In this document: in pieces, positions 44,019 through 54,200 of the stretch
Numbering within the stretch: the stretch's first letter is position 1
Layout: every line of letters begins with the position of its first letter
Assembly (NCBI GenBank): GCA_035606355.1
Contig: DATNFO010000024.1
Span: 310,001 to 374,000, forward strand
Length of the DNA: 64,000 bases
Direction of reading: 5' to 3'
DNA from: Sulfopaludibacter sp035606355
GTDB lineage: Bacteria > Acidobacteriota > Terriglobia > Bryobacterales > Bryobacteraceae
Notes under the pieces: model-generated
What the model saw: the letters and a program-made list of their open reading frames with translations, nothing else
Database searches by the model: none
Told to the model about the DNA's origin: nothing
Position numbers and translations under genes: made by a program

Positions 44019-44750
44019 ATGCCTGGCGACGAGGTCTACGAGCTTTACATTGACGCGCTTACGCCCACGACCATATCGATGGCGCGCCTGGCACAGTACA
44101 TGGCTGACTTTGCCGAACTCCTTGGCCATCAGGAGCACGTCCACTTCGAGGCGGTGAAACCGGGAAGCCTGTCACTGGCGTCTCGGGTCGAGCCGATTGC
44201 ACAGAACAAGGTGCGGCGTCGGGTGGACGAAGTCCGTTACGGCAACGGACCCAAGGCTGCGGTCAAGGCGTTCCAGTCACTGGACAATCGCTTGGCCGAA
44301 GACAATGCCGCAGGCAGGATTGTCCACCGGTCGGCTAAGTTGATCGAGTTCCCTGGTCGAACGCGAGTGGTCGAGCACAGTATCGGGCCCGTTGAACAGG
44401 CTGGCACGCTGGACGGGGAGATCATCCAGATCGGCGGGCGCGACGAGACCATTAACGTTCATCTGAAGGCCGGTGACGATGTGGTGCACTGCATCACCAC
44501 GAAGGCGATGGCGCGCCGCTTGGCGCACCACATGTTTGGCCCACCGGTGCGGTTGAGCGGTGTTGGCATGTGGTCCCGGTCCGAGTCGGGGAAGTGGACG
44601 CTCCGTAGCTATACGATCCAAGAGTTCGAAACGCTCGACCAGACTCCGCTCCCCAAGCTGTTTGAAAACCTCCGGGCCAAGCTAGCGCCGGGACCCCATG
44701 GCCGAACGAATCCTGTCATCTTCCTGCGCGAACTGCGGGAGGAGCAGTGA
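44019..44750 (+). CDS. Hypothetical protein coupled to a PIN-domain gene
   Basis: 243 residues from ATG 44019 with GGAGA eight bases before. Starts MPGDEVYELYIDALTPTTIS, has a helical N-terminal part (ARLAQYMADFAELLGHQEHV) and a beta-rich middle (GTLDGEIIQIGGRDETINVH). I do not recognise the family. Its TGA overlaps the ATG of the following PIN gene by one base (TGATG), so the two proteins were made together; an antitoxin or regulatory role is possible but not shown. Confidence 0.75.
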   Translation: MPGDEVYELYIDALTPTTISMARLAQYMADFAELLGHQEHVHFEAVKPGSLSLASRVEPIAQNKVRRRVDEVRYGNGPKAAVKAFQSLDNRLAEDNAAGRIVHRSAKLIEFPGRTRVVEHSIGPVEQAGTLDGEIIQIGGRDETINVHLKAGDDVVHCITTKAMARRLAHHMFGPPVRLSGVGMWSRSESGKWTLRSYTIQEFETLDQTPLPKLFENLRAKLAPGPHGRTNPVIFLRELREEQ

Positions 44751-45340
44751 TGGTCGCATTTCGACAACACGATCCCCTCCATACTCTTGTTCCCGGATTC
44801 CGAGGTCCACGAAGGATCGGAACCGAAGCCGGTCGAACGGGCTTGTGATCGCGTCAATGCTCGCGTGCAGGAGATTGCGGAGGCTGGCGAACAGCTGTTA
44901 GTCCCATCCCTGCTCTTGCGGAAGTCCTGGCGACTCCCGACTGCGACATGGAGGAGGTCCTGAGTACGCTCCGCGGATCTGCTTACATACGGATCGGTGA
45001 CTTCGATCAGCGCGCCGCGGTCGAACTGGCCGTCCGTCTTCGTACCGCCTATACTGCCGGAGATGTTCGGGACGGCCTGAAGACCACGAAAACGAAGATG
45101 AAGTTCGATCGGCAGATCGTGGCCATCGCACTCACCAACGGCGCGCGAGTCTTGTACTCCGACGACGACGGCGTGAAAAAGTTCGGGGAAGGATCAGGGC
45201 TGAAAGTAAAGCGCACCTCGGAGTTGCCGATTCCCCCGATCCAACAGGGCCTGTTCCAAGGTGGAAAGCCCACCCGACCAGATCAGCCATCATCTCCGGA
45301 CGCAGGCAAGCCAGCGGGACCAGAACCAGAATCGGAATAG
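44750..45340 (+). pseudogene. PIN-domain protein gene with two frameshifts
   Basis: Three frames must be joined to read a PIN domain. After MVA one base too many shifts the frame to FDNTIPSILLFPDSEVHEGS (first acidic residue) and the helix DRVNARVQEIAEAGEQLLVPS. A second shift near 44905 gives PALAEVLATPDCDMEEVLST (conserved Glu), then GDFDQRAAVELAVRLR, KMKFDRQIVAIALTNGARVL (third acidic residue) and YSDDDGVKKF. All four acidic positions of a PIN nuclease survive in the composite. Either a recent pseudogene or two sequencing errors. A Pro-rich tail follows. Confidence 0.82.
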
Positions 45341-45490
45341 TGCGGCGAAGCGAGAGGGCCACAACAAAGCCGCCACGCAGACGGGCGGCGGCGTCGAGCT
45401 GGCCTACGTCCGATGACCCGCTGGCGCTGCTCGTCGCACGCACTTGAATGGCCACTTCATCCTCCCCGGAGATCCTCAGGCCGGGTCACC

Positions 45491-47074
45491 TCAGCGCCAG
45501 ATATAAATGAAAACCACTGCTGCGGCCAAAAGCAGGACGGACAGAACGCGATAGTTCTTGAACCACGGCATCGCAGCAAGCTGATGACTCTCGTCCGTAA
45601 AGACGCTCTTGCGCCAAACATACGTCTTTACTTTCTCCGCGGGCGGGGCCACCGTGGCGAGGCTCACGCCGACGACGATGGCCAGAGATGCCGCAAACAC
45701 CAGAGGCGCGACATAGAGGAAATGCCAGTGCGCCATGGGGGTGTAATGAATGCCGAAGACAAGGCTGACGCTGATGAATAGTCCGGAAACGAGGCCTGTG
45801 AAAGCGCCGGATGCCGTGGCTCGTTTCCAGAACAGGCCGGCAATGAATACGGCCACAACCGGGGGCGCCAGATACGAGAGGAGTTGTTGGAAGTACTTCA
45901 CGATGGAATCGAACTTCTGAATCTGAGGCGCCCAGAGGGCGGCGGCGGTGATGATGATCACGCCGGCAACGCTGCCGGTGACTACCTGCTGGCGGCTACT
46001 CATTCCCTTTCGCAGTTTGCTGATCAAATCCATCGTGACCAGCGTCTGCGCCGAGTTGAGAGTCGAGGTGAGTACAGACGTCATCGCAGCCACAAAGCCG
46101 ATGAGAACCAGGCCGCGCACCCCCGTCGGCAGCATTTCAAAAACGAGCTTGGGATAGATCTGGTCGCCTTTCGGCAGATGGGGATAGAGCACGCGCCCGG
46201 CAATGCCAGGCAGCACCATGAGAAAGAAAATGACGAAGTTGAGTCCGCCGGCAAGAAGGTTGCCCCAGCGGCCATGGTTTATGTCGCGCGCGCTCAAGGT
46301 GCGCTGTACCATCGTTTGGCTGAGGCCCCAGAAATAGAATCCCAGCAGCGGGAGGCTGATAAAGAGAGCGGGCCACGGGACAGAGGGATCGGAAAGTGGA
46401 CGGACTAGGCTCAGGTGTCCCGCGGGAGCGGCGTTCATTACGGCCTGCCAACCTCCGGCTTTGTGGAACGCCATGTACGTCAGCAGGGCGGAGCCACCCA
46501 TCAGCACAAAGGCCTGGATCAGCTCCACCATCATCACCGCCGCCAATCCCCCGACTAGTGTGTACGATGCTCCCAGGAAAGCCAGCACCCAAATCACGGC
46601 ATTCAGGCTCAGGCCAGGGAAAACCATACGCATCATCAGCGCCCCGGCATAGAGGCTGATCGGTAAATCGGCAAAGACATAACCGACGACAGTCAGAATC
46701 GATAAGTAGGTGCGGCTGCGGACGTCGAAGCGGCCCTCGAGAAACTCCGGCAGAGTATATATCTTGTTCCGTAGATAGAACGGCAGGAAGAAGACGAGAA
46801 AGAAAACAATCGGTACAATTGCCGCCGAGATGCCGTAGTTGAAGACCGAGATTCCCGTCGAATAAGCATCGCCCGCCCAGCCTACCAGAGCGGAACTGGA
46901 AACCACGGTCGCAAACATAGAAAGGCCCACGACCGGCCAGGACATGCCGCGTCCGCCCAGAAAATAGCCCTCCGCGCTGGCACGCGAACTGTGCAGGAAC
47001 CCCCATGTGACAATTCCGGCCAGATAGATGGCCATTACGATCAGGTCCGCGGGGGCGAGATTGATGTGGAGCAT
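45491..47074 (-). CDS. Sodium/solute symporter (SSS family)
   Basis: 527 residues, about 13-14 membrane helices. SSS/SGLT landmarks: GYFLGGRGMSWPVVGLSMFA (~36-55), SSSALVGWAGDAY (~59-71) and TSVLTSTLNSAQTLVTMDLI (sodium-site helix 8, ~306-325). The start lies four bases after the stop of the GH130 gene, so it is the last gene of the operon. It probably imports the sugars or oligosaccharides released by the two upstream glycosidase-type enzymes. Confidence 0.92.
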   Translation of the reverse strand: MLHINLAPADLIVMAIYLAGIVTWGFLHSSRASAEGYFLGGRGMSWPVVGLSMFATVVSSSALVGWAGDAYSTGISVFNYGISAAIVPIVFFLVFFLPFYLRNKIYTLPEFLEGRFDVRSRTYLSILTVVGYVFADLPISLYAGALMMRMVFPGLSLNAVIWVLAFLGASYTLVGGLAAVMMVELIQAFVLMGGSALLTYMAFHKAGGWQAVMNAAPAGHLSLVRPLSDPSVPWPALFISLPLLGFYFWGLSQTMVQRTLSARDINHGRWGNLLAGGLNFVIFFLMVLPGIAGRVLYPHLPKGDQIYPKLVFEMLPTGVRGLVLIGFVAAMTSVLTSTLNSAQTLVTMDLISKLRKGMSSRQQVVTGSVAGVIIITAAALWAPQIQKFDSIVKYFQQLLSYLAPPVVAVFIAGLFWKRATASGAFTGLVSGLFISVSLVFGIHYTPMAHWHFLYVAPLVFAASLAIVVGVSLATVAPPAEKVKTYVWRKSVFTDESHQLAAMPWFKNYRVLSVLLLAAAVVFIYIWR

Positions 47075-47078
47075 GCGC

Positions 47079-48107
47079 TTACTTCTTCTCGCCTTTCATC
47101 ACCTCGGCGACCAGATCCTCCAGGGGAACAGTGGCCAGACCGATGCAGGTATCGCAGCATCCGTAGTAGATATAAACCACGCCGTCGCTGACCACATTGG
47201 CAGTCGGGAAGATGACATTGGGGATGACCAGGCCGAAGCGCTCGTAGTACGCCTCCGGCTCCATGATGAAATTCGAGGTGCGGGCGATTACTTTGGCCGG
47301 ATCCTTCAGGTCGAGCATGAGCGCTCCGACGCGGTAAACCGAATCGGCATCCACGCCGTGATAGAGCACGAGCCAGCCCCGGGAGGTCTTGAGCGGGGTT
47401 GCCGCCGCGCCGATCTTCGTTCCCTCCCAGACCTCGTTCTCCGCCACGGCCACGAGCGCGGGATCGGTCCAGGTAAGCAGGTCGTCCGAGTAAGAAACCC
47501 AGATTCCGGGGCGGTCCGTGCCGTACTTCGGTCCGACATATTGCATCGGGCGGCGTAGCAGCGCGTACCGGCCATTGATTTTTTCGGGGAACAGAGCATT
47601 GTCACGGTCATCGATCTCAGGCGGGGTGGTGTAGGTCAACGGCTTGAAGTGAATGCCGTCTTCAGAAACGGCGATGCCGGATCGGGTGATCATCGGTTCT
47701 GTGTTTGTGGCGGCCCATTCGGAGTAGTGCTCGGGGTAATAACGCGGCACGCCTACGCCATTCGGCCAGCAGTCAAATTGATAAGGCTGCACGGCATAGC
47801 AAATGTAGAACAGCCCGTCTAAGTGGACCACACGGGCGTCCTCTATGCTCGCTTTGGGCAGGCCCAGCATCTCTCCAGTGAGCACCGGCTCGCCGGAGGC
47901 GGGCGTGAAGTGCACGCCGTCATCACTGACCAGCGCGCCGATCACGGTCTGAAACGGCTTTAACGATCCCGCAGCCCGTTCGTACATATAGAACTTACCG
48001 TCGTGCAGAATAACGCCGGGGTTGAAGGTAGAGACCTTGCGCCAAGCCGCGCCGCCCGGCACGACGATGGGATTCGATGTCGATCGTTGAATGTTCATGC
48101 TCTTCAC
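47079..48107 (-). CDS. GH130-like beta-mannoside phosphorylase/hydrolase family protein
   Basis: 342 residues, no signal peptide, hence cytoplasmic. Five-bladed propeller motifs of GH130: FNPGVILHDGKFYMYERAAG, SIEDARVVHLDGLFYICYAV (catalytic-acid region), DRDNALFPEKINGRYALLRR, and NVIFPTANVVSDGVVYIYYG followed by DTCIGLAT. GH130 enzymes phosphorolyse or hydrolyse beta-mannosides; the phosphate-binding residues need an alignment to tell phosphorylase from hydrolase. Four-base overlap with the upstream GH71/99-like gene. Confidence 0.88.
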   Translation of the reverse strand: MKSMNIQRSTSNPIVVPGGAAWRKVSTFNPGVILHDGKFYMYERAAGSLKPFQTVIGALVSDDGVHFTPASGEPVLTGEMLGLPKASIEDARVVHLDGLFYICYAVQPYQFDCWPNGVGVPRYYPEHYSEWAATNTEPMITRSGIAVSEDGIHFKPLTYTTPPEIDDRDNALFPEKINGRYALLRRPMQYVGPKYGTDRPGIWVSYSDDLLTWTDPALVAVAENEVWEGTKIGAAATPLKTSRGWLVLYHGVDADSVYRVGALMLDLKDPAKVIARTSNFIMEPEAYYERFGLVIPNVIFPTANVVSDGVVYIYYGCCDTCIGLATVPLEDLVAEVMKGEKK

Positions 48108-49501
48108 TTTGCCGGCCGCAACGCGGTGTCACGCCTGGTTCGGGTCTTTTCGCATTGCTCCATGCGCTGTTCTGCCTGTTCGTACCGGCCCGCGAGCAAA
48201 GCGTCGCGGACCTCGTCGAGCTTCGAAGATAGGGCGGCTTTCTGCGCGGCATCGGCAAGCGCGGCTGCGTCTTTGCGCGCCTTATAGAGGCGCAGTGGAA
48301 TGCGCAGGGCTGTGTTCGGCACGGTGTCTTTAATGCCCTTATAAGCCGCGGAGTATTTCTTGTTCAGTTCCAGGTAGCGATAGCCGTAAGTATCGGAAGG
48401 CTCGATCTGGGTGCCCTCGTTCCAGTCGTTCCAGGTGACCAATTGAACAAGGTCGACGCGGTTTTGGATGGAGAGTTCCCAAGTACGGCGAAAGCGCTCG
48501 CCCTGATAATCGGGAGCGATCCGCGGTCCATCGCCCCATCCCCAAACGGGCGTATCGTTGAAGGCGGGTACGGCCGACCCAAAGAGTAGCGGCGGGTGCG
48601 TGCGGAGAGATTCCCTGGGCTTGGAGAGAAAGTCGCGATAGCTCTTCACGCAGTAGTCGAGGGTGCTGAGGCGATTCGGGGCGAAGCCGCCGACCCAAAA
48701 GTAAGTGCCGTCGGCGATCTGCGCGAGTCGCGAACTGGGATCCGTCCCCATAATCAAAGCGCCGCTGTGGTTGGTGATCATGGGCCCGAGTTCACCGTCC
48801 CATTCCTCCGGAGTAAACAACTGATCGCGAATTTTGCGAAAAATAATGACGGGCTTCTTGCCGGCCACAACCCCATAGGTGGGCTTACTTAAAAAGGTAT
48901 CCATCATGAACTGGATCTCGTTTTGGGCGGCTTTGATTTCGGCTTTACGGTCCGGGAACGTGCCCTTGGGCCAGTAACCGGCCCACTCCTCAAAGCAGAG
49001 AATCAGCTTGAGGCCGAACTTCTGGAGGTAGGGAGCCACCGCCATGAGACCTTCGTGCCGGTAAGGATTCAGGCGCCGTCCGTCCCAATCGACCACGATG
49101 CCGTCGATGCCCGAGAGTCGCATCAGCAGGAACTGGTATTCGATGAGGGTGGGGTCGGACGTGTCATAGACATCGGTCAGCGGGTAACTGGTCGCTGCGA
49201 TGTCGTGATGCCCGTTTTCGAGCAGGTTGTCGGGATTGTGTATGGCGTCGGCATAATCGGAATTCCACATCGTCCAGCGACCCGAAAATTGCCTGGTCTT
49301 GAACCACGTGCACAGATGCGCATAGACGGGATGGTCGTTGCCGGCGGCGCGGCGCTCTACGTCCTGATTCGACGCCGATGAGCGGTTCTGGGCTTTGACG
49401 GACACCACAGTGGCGGCGATGAAAGCCAACGCGAGCAGGATGGCGGACACTCTCGCAACCGGAACCCGGCGCGAGTGCTCAAAGCGGAATGCCTGGATCA
49501 T
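48104..49501 (-). CDS. GH71/GH99-like glycoside hydrolase domain protein
   Basis: 465 residues from ATG 49501 (AAGGA seven bases before; another ATG 27 bases earlier lacks a site). Signal peptide ~12-37 (ILLALAFIAATVVSVKAQ). Core: VYAHLCTWFKTRQFSGRWTM, then YQFLLMRLSGIDGIVVDWDG, KLILCFEEWAGYWPKG and QLVTWNDWNEGTQIEPSDTY, the last strongly reminiscent of GH71/GH99-like enzymes. GH99 acts endo on alpha-mannans; with GH130 and a sugar symporter next door a mannan-type substrate is plausible but inferred. A C-terminal helical extension of about 90 residues is unlike the core. Confidence 0.78.
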   Translation of the reverse strand: MIQAFRFEHSRRVPVARVSAILLALAFIAATVVSVKAQNRSSASNQDVERRAAGNDHPVYAHLCTWFKTRQFSGRWTMWNSDYADAIHNPDNLLENGHHDIAATSYPLTDVYDTSDPTLIEYQFLLMRLSGIDGIVVDWDGRRLNPYRHEGLMAVAPYLQKFGLKLILCFEEWAGYWPKGTFPDRKAEIKAAQNEIQFMMDTFLSKPTYGVVAGKKPVIIFRKIRDQLFTPEEWDGELGPMITNHSGALIMGTDPSSRLAQIADGTYFWVGGFAPNRLSTLDYCVKSYRDFLSKPRESLRTHPPLLFGSAVPAFNDTPVWGWGDGPRIAPDYQGERFRRTWELSIQNRVDLVQLVTWNDWNEGTQIEPSDTYGYRYLELNKKYSAAYKGIKDTVPNTALRIPLRLYKARKDAAALADAAQKAALSSKLDEVRDALLAGRYEQAEQRMEQCEKTRTRRDTALRPAK

Positions 49502-49534
49502 ACGTAATTCCTTTTTCACGGCGATCAATCCCGA

Positions 49535-50851
49535 TTACTGCAACAACGCCGTGAGGCAATGCCCGTCGATTTTTCCCATTTTCAGACCCAGCAGTGCGGC
49601 CACAGTCGGACCCACATCCACGACGGCGGCCCTGTCCAGATGGGCGCCGCGGCGGATGCCGTAGCCCCATGCGACAAAGATCGCGTCCATATCGGGATCG
49701 GTGTTGAGGTAGCCGTGACTGCCATAGGGAGCGCTGGTGACTACCGGTTCGCCCTCGGAGCCGGCGCCGAATGCGTAACCATCCTTGGCGGCAACGAAGA
49801 GGTCACCCATGCGGGGATTCTTCAAAGGATCGGGCAAACCCAACGCCGGATAGTCCGTGCGATCCATGATCTTCGCGATGCCTTCGGCGTTCGCCAAGGC
49901 GGCTTTCACTTTTGGAATAAGCTCATCGCGGCGGGCCGGGTCGGTGATATAGATTTGGGCGGAGCCGCCTTCCGGAACGGCAAACGCACCCTGAATGCCG
50001 GCCGCCTTTAGCACCACGTTCGGACGGATCGTCTTGGTAGGGTTTTTGAAGCCGTGATCGGAGAGCACAATCAAGGTCGTGCGGTCACGAAGGTCGGAGG
50101 CTTCGACCGTATCGAGAATTTCCTTCAGCCGGTCGTCTTCGAAAGCCGCGGCCGTCTCCGATGCCTCCGACATCGCACCGTAGCGGTGATGGGTATGGTC
50201 GAGATTGAGAGGATGGAATAGCATCAGGTTCGGCTTGTGCTTGCAGATGATGTCGAGTGCGGCGGCGGTCCACACCTGATCGCGCAGGGTCATGCTGCGC
50301 TTATCGAAACCTGCCAGATCGGCCGGCTTGAGCTTCCCGGCGGCGATCAGGTCTTTTTCGATAGGTCCTGAGGGATTGCCCCATTCCGTGAACTCCCAGT
50401 CCACCGTCGGGGCATGCTCGATGGCAACCCAATCGACGTGGCCCACCGTGAGTCCGGCCTGATGAGCGAGATCGTAAAGCGTCGTCGCCTGGACCAGCAC
50501 CGATTTGTCGGAATGCGGCTCAATGCGTACCGGCTCCTTGGAGTCGGCGGACCGTACAGGAAGGCCGTTGTAGAGCACGCCGTGCTTGGCCGGCCAAAGG
50601 CCCGTCAGCATGCTGGTATGGGATGGCCAGGTGAACGCCGGATTGGTGGTTGTCACCCGTTCCACGGAGGCGCCTTCGCGAATGAGCCGCCGCAGCGTCG
50701 GCATAGGATAGCGCGGATCTTCCAGGGCATACGCCGGAAGTCCGTCGAGGCTGACGATGATGACCATTCGCTGGGAAGCCGGAATGGGCGCGGGTGCCGG
50801 CTGGGCCCACAGATACATTGCGCCTATCAACAAAAGTGCGGGTGTTCTCAT
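49535..50851 (-). CDS. Secreted type I phosphodiesterase/nucleotide pyrophosphatase family
   Basis: 438 residues with a signal peptide (ALLLIGAMYLWAQ). Alkaline-phosphatase superfamily: metal Asp in VIIVSLDGLPAYAL, the nucleophile Thr in TTTNPAFTWPSHTSMLTGLW, LNLDHTHHRYG (metal Asp/His), IVLSDHGF (metal Asp/His) and SHGYLNTD (metal His). The set matches the ENPP-type phosphodiesterases. First gene of a four-gene reverse operon with the GH71/99-like, GH130 and symporter genes, so it may remove phosphodiester-linked groups from a glycan. Substrate unknown. Confidence 0.9.
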   Translation of the reverse strand: MRTPALLLIGAMYLWAQPAPAPIPASQRMVIIVSLDGLPAYALEDPRYPMPTLRRLIREGASVERVTTTNPAFTWPSHTSMLTGLWPAKHGVLYNGLPVRSADSKEPVRIEPHSDKSVLVQATTLYDLAHQAGLTVGHVDWVAIEHAPTVDWEFTEWGNPSGPIEKDLIAAGKLKPADLAGFDKRSMTLRDQVWTAAALDIICKHKPNLMLFHPLNLDHTHHRYGAMSEASETAAAFEDDRLKEILDTVEASDLRDRTTLIVLSDHGFKNPTKTIRPNVVLKAAGIQGAFAVPEGGSAQIYITDPARRDELIPKVKAALANAEGIAKIMDRTDYPALGLPDPLKNPRMGDLFVAAKDGYAFGAGSEGEPVVTSAPYGSHGYLNTDPDMDAIFVAWGYGIRRGAHLDRAAVVDVGPTVAALLGLKMGKIDGHCLTALLQ

Positions 50852-51249
50852 AAGGGTTCCTGGAGCCGGGGCCGTTCCGTGGCCAGGCGCGCGTTTCGAG
50901 CGCGGGGCCGCCGAAGGGCAGGAGCGCCGATCGGATGTTCGACCCGGACTGAGTTTATGGTACGCCCCGGTCTGCCAGCCGCAGGAGTGGTTTTTACGGT
51001 AATGAGGCGGTGGGTCGACGCCTGGGATTTGCCCGGCGCCGGCACGCCGAAAACCGCCCTTCGCGGGGGAGGAAACAGCCGCAAAAGGGGCACCACCGGC
51101 GAAAGCAAGGGGCGGGTAGCACCCTCAAACGAAGGGGTTTACGGGTAAGTTTACCGTAAATTACACTTGTCCGGTCCACATAGAGTATCCGACACTCGAA
51201 CCAAAAGTCTTGCGGGCATAAATCGAAGCGGCGGCTTTGGGTGGTTACG
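50852..51249. promoter_or_regulatory. Divergent control region of the second carbohydrate locus
   Basis: 398 bases between the phosphodiesterase (-) and TonB receptor (+) starts. Bases 51138-51160 hold nested inverted repeats: outer TTTACGG/CCGTAAA and inner GGTAA-GT-TTACC, in an AT-richer stretch, a good operator candidate upstream of the receptor. No other gene is seen. Confidence 0.5.
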
Positions 51250-54200
51250 ATGCAAACACAAAAGAACAACGGACAATTTTATCTTCGGGCGGTAGCGGCG
51301 CTGGCGCTCCTGCTCTGCGCTGTCCCGGTTTTCGGACAGTCGGATACGGCGGCGCTTTCTGGATTCGTGAAAGATTCGTCCGGGTCGGTGATCCCCGGTG
51401 CGACGGTTAAAGTTCGCAGCGAGGCGACCGGCGTAGAGCGGTCCACGCAAACGAACTCCGAAGGTTTCTGGACAGTCAGCGCCCTGCAACCCGGGCTGTA
51501 TGCCATTTCGGCCGCCGCGCAGGGCTTCAAGCCGCTGGAAGTCGTTCACAAGAAACTGGATCCGGGGATTCCGGCTGAAGTCGATATGAGCCTTCAGGTG
51601 GGAGGGGTCACCGATAGCGTCACGGTCACGGCCGATGCGGCCGCCGTGCAGACGGATTCAGCGACCGTCGGCAAATTGGTTGAAGGCAAGCAGGTCAGTG
51701 ATCTTCAGTTGAATGGACGAAACCCGATCTTCCTTGCGATGCTCAAGCCGGGTGTGGCGCGCAACGGCTCCCTCGCGTCGCTCAGCTATGCCGTAGACAA
51801 TGGCGGCATGTCGATCAACGGCTCGCGCGCCAATGACAACCTCATCACCTTCGACGGCGCGGTCGGCATACGAACCCGCGGGAATAATACGAGCAATGGC
51901 GTGGCCGACCTCGATTCCGTCCAGGAAGTCCAGATCCTCACGGCCAACTATTCGGCGGAGTATGGGCGCACCAATGGCGGACAGATCCGCATCGTCACCA
52001 AGAGCGGAACTCGCGACCTCCATCTGGCTGCCTACGAGTACTTCCGCAACTCCGCGCTGAATGCCAACAGTTGGACGCGCAACCAGTCCGCCTCCACCAA
52101 CTTCACGACGCCGGAGCGGTACAACCAGTTCGGGTGGAACATCGGCGGCCCGATCTATATACCCCGGGTTCTTAAGACACGCGACAAGGCCTTCTTTTAT
52201 TTTTCCGAGGAGTTTCTGCGCCGCCGCCTGGCCAGCACCGCCACCGGCGTGGTGCCGACGGACGCGATGCGCACGGGCGACTTCAGCCAATTGCTGGGCG
52301 CGAATCCGTTCTTCTCGAGCCCCAGGGTCGTCAAGGATCCGACAACGGGAATTCCGTTTCCCGGAAACGTGATCCCCAAAGGAATGCTGAGCGCCAATGG
52401 CCTCGCTCTTCTGCGCGTCTACCCCGAGCCGACGCCGGGCTTCCAGCTTGGCACGGCGAATTGGATCGCCGCCGGCTCCACTCCGGCGAACCAGCGCAAG
52501 GAGACGGTTGCCGTCGATTTGCTGCCCCGGCAGGCGGATTACATCCGGCTGCGCTCGATGATCTACAACTACAACGACGCGGCTCCGTTCGGCACGAACT
52601 TCGATCTCTACCCGGTACTTAAGAATCGCCCCGAGCAGACCGGTTCGGTGAGCTGGACGCATACCGTCAGCCCCACGCTGGTTATCGAGACCCTCGCCAG
52701 CGTGACGCACGACAAACTGGCGATCGGTATTGGGCTTGACAGCGGCCTCTATGACCGTACCCAATACGGCATCAACTATCCCTACGCCTTCCCGAACACC
52801 AAAGATATCGCGAACAAAATTCCGAGCGTGAGCATCCCGAGCTTCACGGGGTACAGCGGAACTCCGTACCCTTCATCGTTCGCCGGGCCCATTTACAGCA
52901 TCGCCAGCAATGTGACGAAGGTGGCGGGCGCTCACTCGATCAAGTTTGGCGTCGTCTACGAACGCTCGGGAGAAAACAACCGCGACCAGATCACGCTGGC
53001 CGGCGTGCCGGGCGGGACGGATAACCAGAACGGCGCGTTCGCCTTCAGCGACACGCGCATAGGCGGCAGCGGTCTCGGCCTTGCCGACACCGTGCTCGGG
53101 CTCTTCAATACGTACGGCGAGGCGGGCAGCCGTTCCTACACGCTGTATCGCGGCCAAATGTTCGAGTGGTTCGCGCAGGACCGCTGGAAGGTGACGCCGC
53201 GCCTGACGCTGGAATACGGAATCCGCCACAGCATCATTCAGCCTTACTCGACGGTGTGGGGCAACCAGTCGATGTTCGACCCGGCATTCTACAATCCCGC
53301 CAATGCAGTTCGCGTGGATAAGGCCGGGAACCCGATTCCGGGCTCGGGCGACCCGTTGGACGGCATGGTGATTCCGGGTAGCGGCTGGGGCGAGGGCGCT
53401 GTGGGCCGCGTGGCTGCGGCCAGCGATCCGCAATACAACCGCCTCTTCCACAACCTGAGCGATTACTACGTGGACATGCACTGGCGGGATTTCCAGCCGC
53501 GGTTCGGGGTGGCCTACGCCTTGAACAATAAGAACGTCATCCGCGCGGGCGGCGGCAAGTTCGTCGAACGGCTCGGCGTCAACGATTCAACGCAGTTCGG
53601 CGGCAACGCCCCCATGCAGCCGCTGGCCTCCTTCGCCCTCGGCAACGTCGACGCGCCGGCCGGCGTCAGCGGCACGAGCTATCCTCTCTACGTCACCACC
53701 GAGGACAAGATCCTGCAGAACCCGGTGGCTTATGCGTGGAACGCGACGTTCGAGCGCGAGGTGGGCTTCGGCACCACCGTTGACGTCGGCTATGTCGGGC
53801 GGCGCGGGTTGCGGCTGCAGCGGGAGATGAACATCAACCAGCTTCCGGCAGGCACGCTTTTTGACCCGCAGTTCGCCGGCTTGAATCCGAACCAGCTCCG
53901 GCCATACCTCGGCTACGGTCCCATCCGCGAGACCTCGAACACCGGCAATTCCATCTACAATGGTTTGCAGATCGAAGTGAACCGGCGTTTCTCCAAGGGC
54001 TTGTCCTTCGGCGCAACGTACACTTACGCGAAGAGCATGGATAACGGATCCACGTATCAATACCTCCTGCCCAACACGTATAACGACAAGACAAGCTGGG
54101 GTCCCTCCGATTTCGACATTCGCAACATGGTAGTGCTGAACGCGATTTACGATCTGCCGTTCTTGAGGAACAATCGCGCGCTGCCCGGCAAGCTTCTGGG

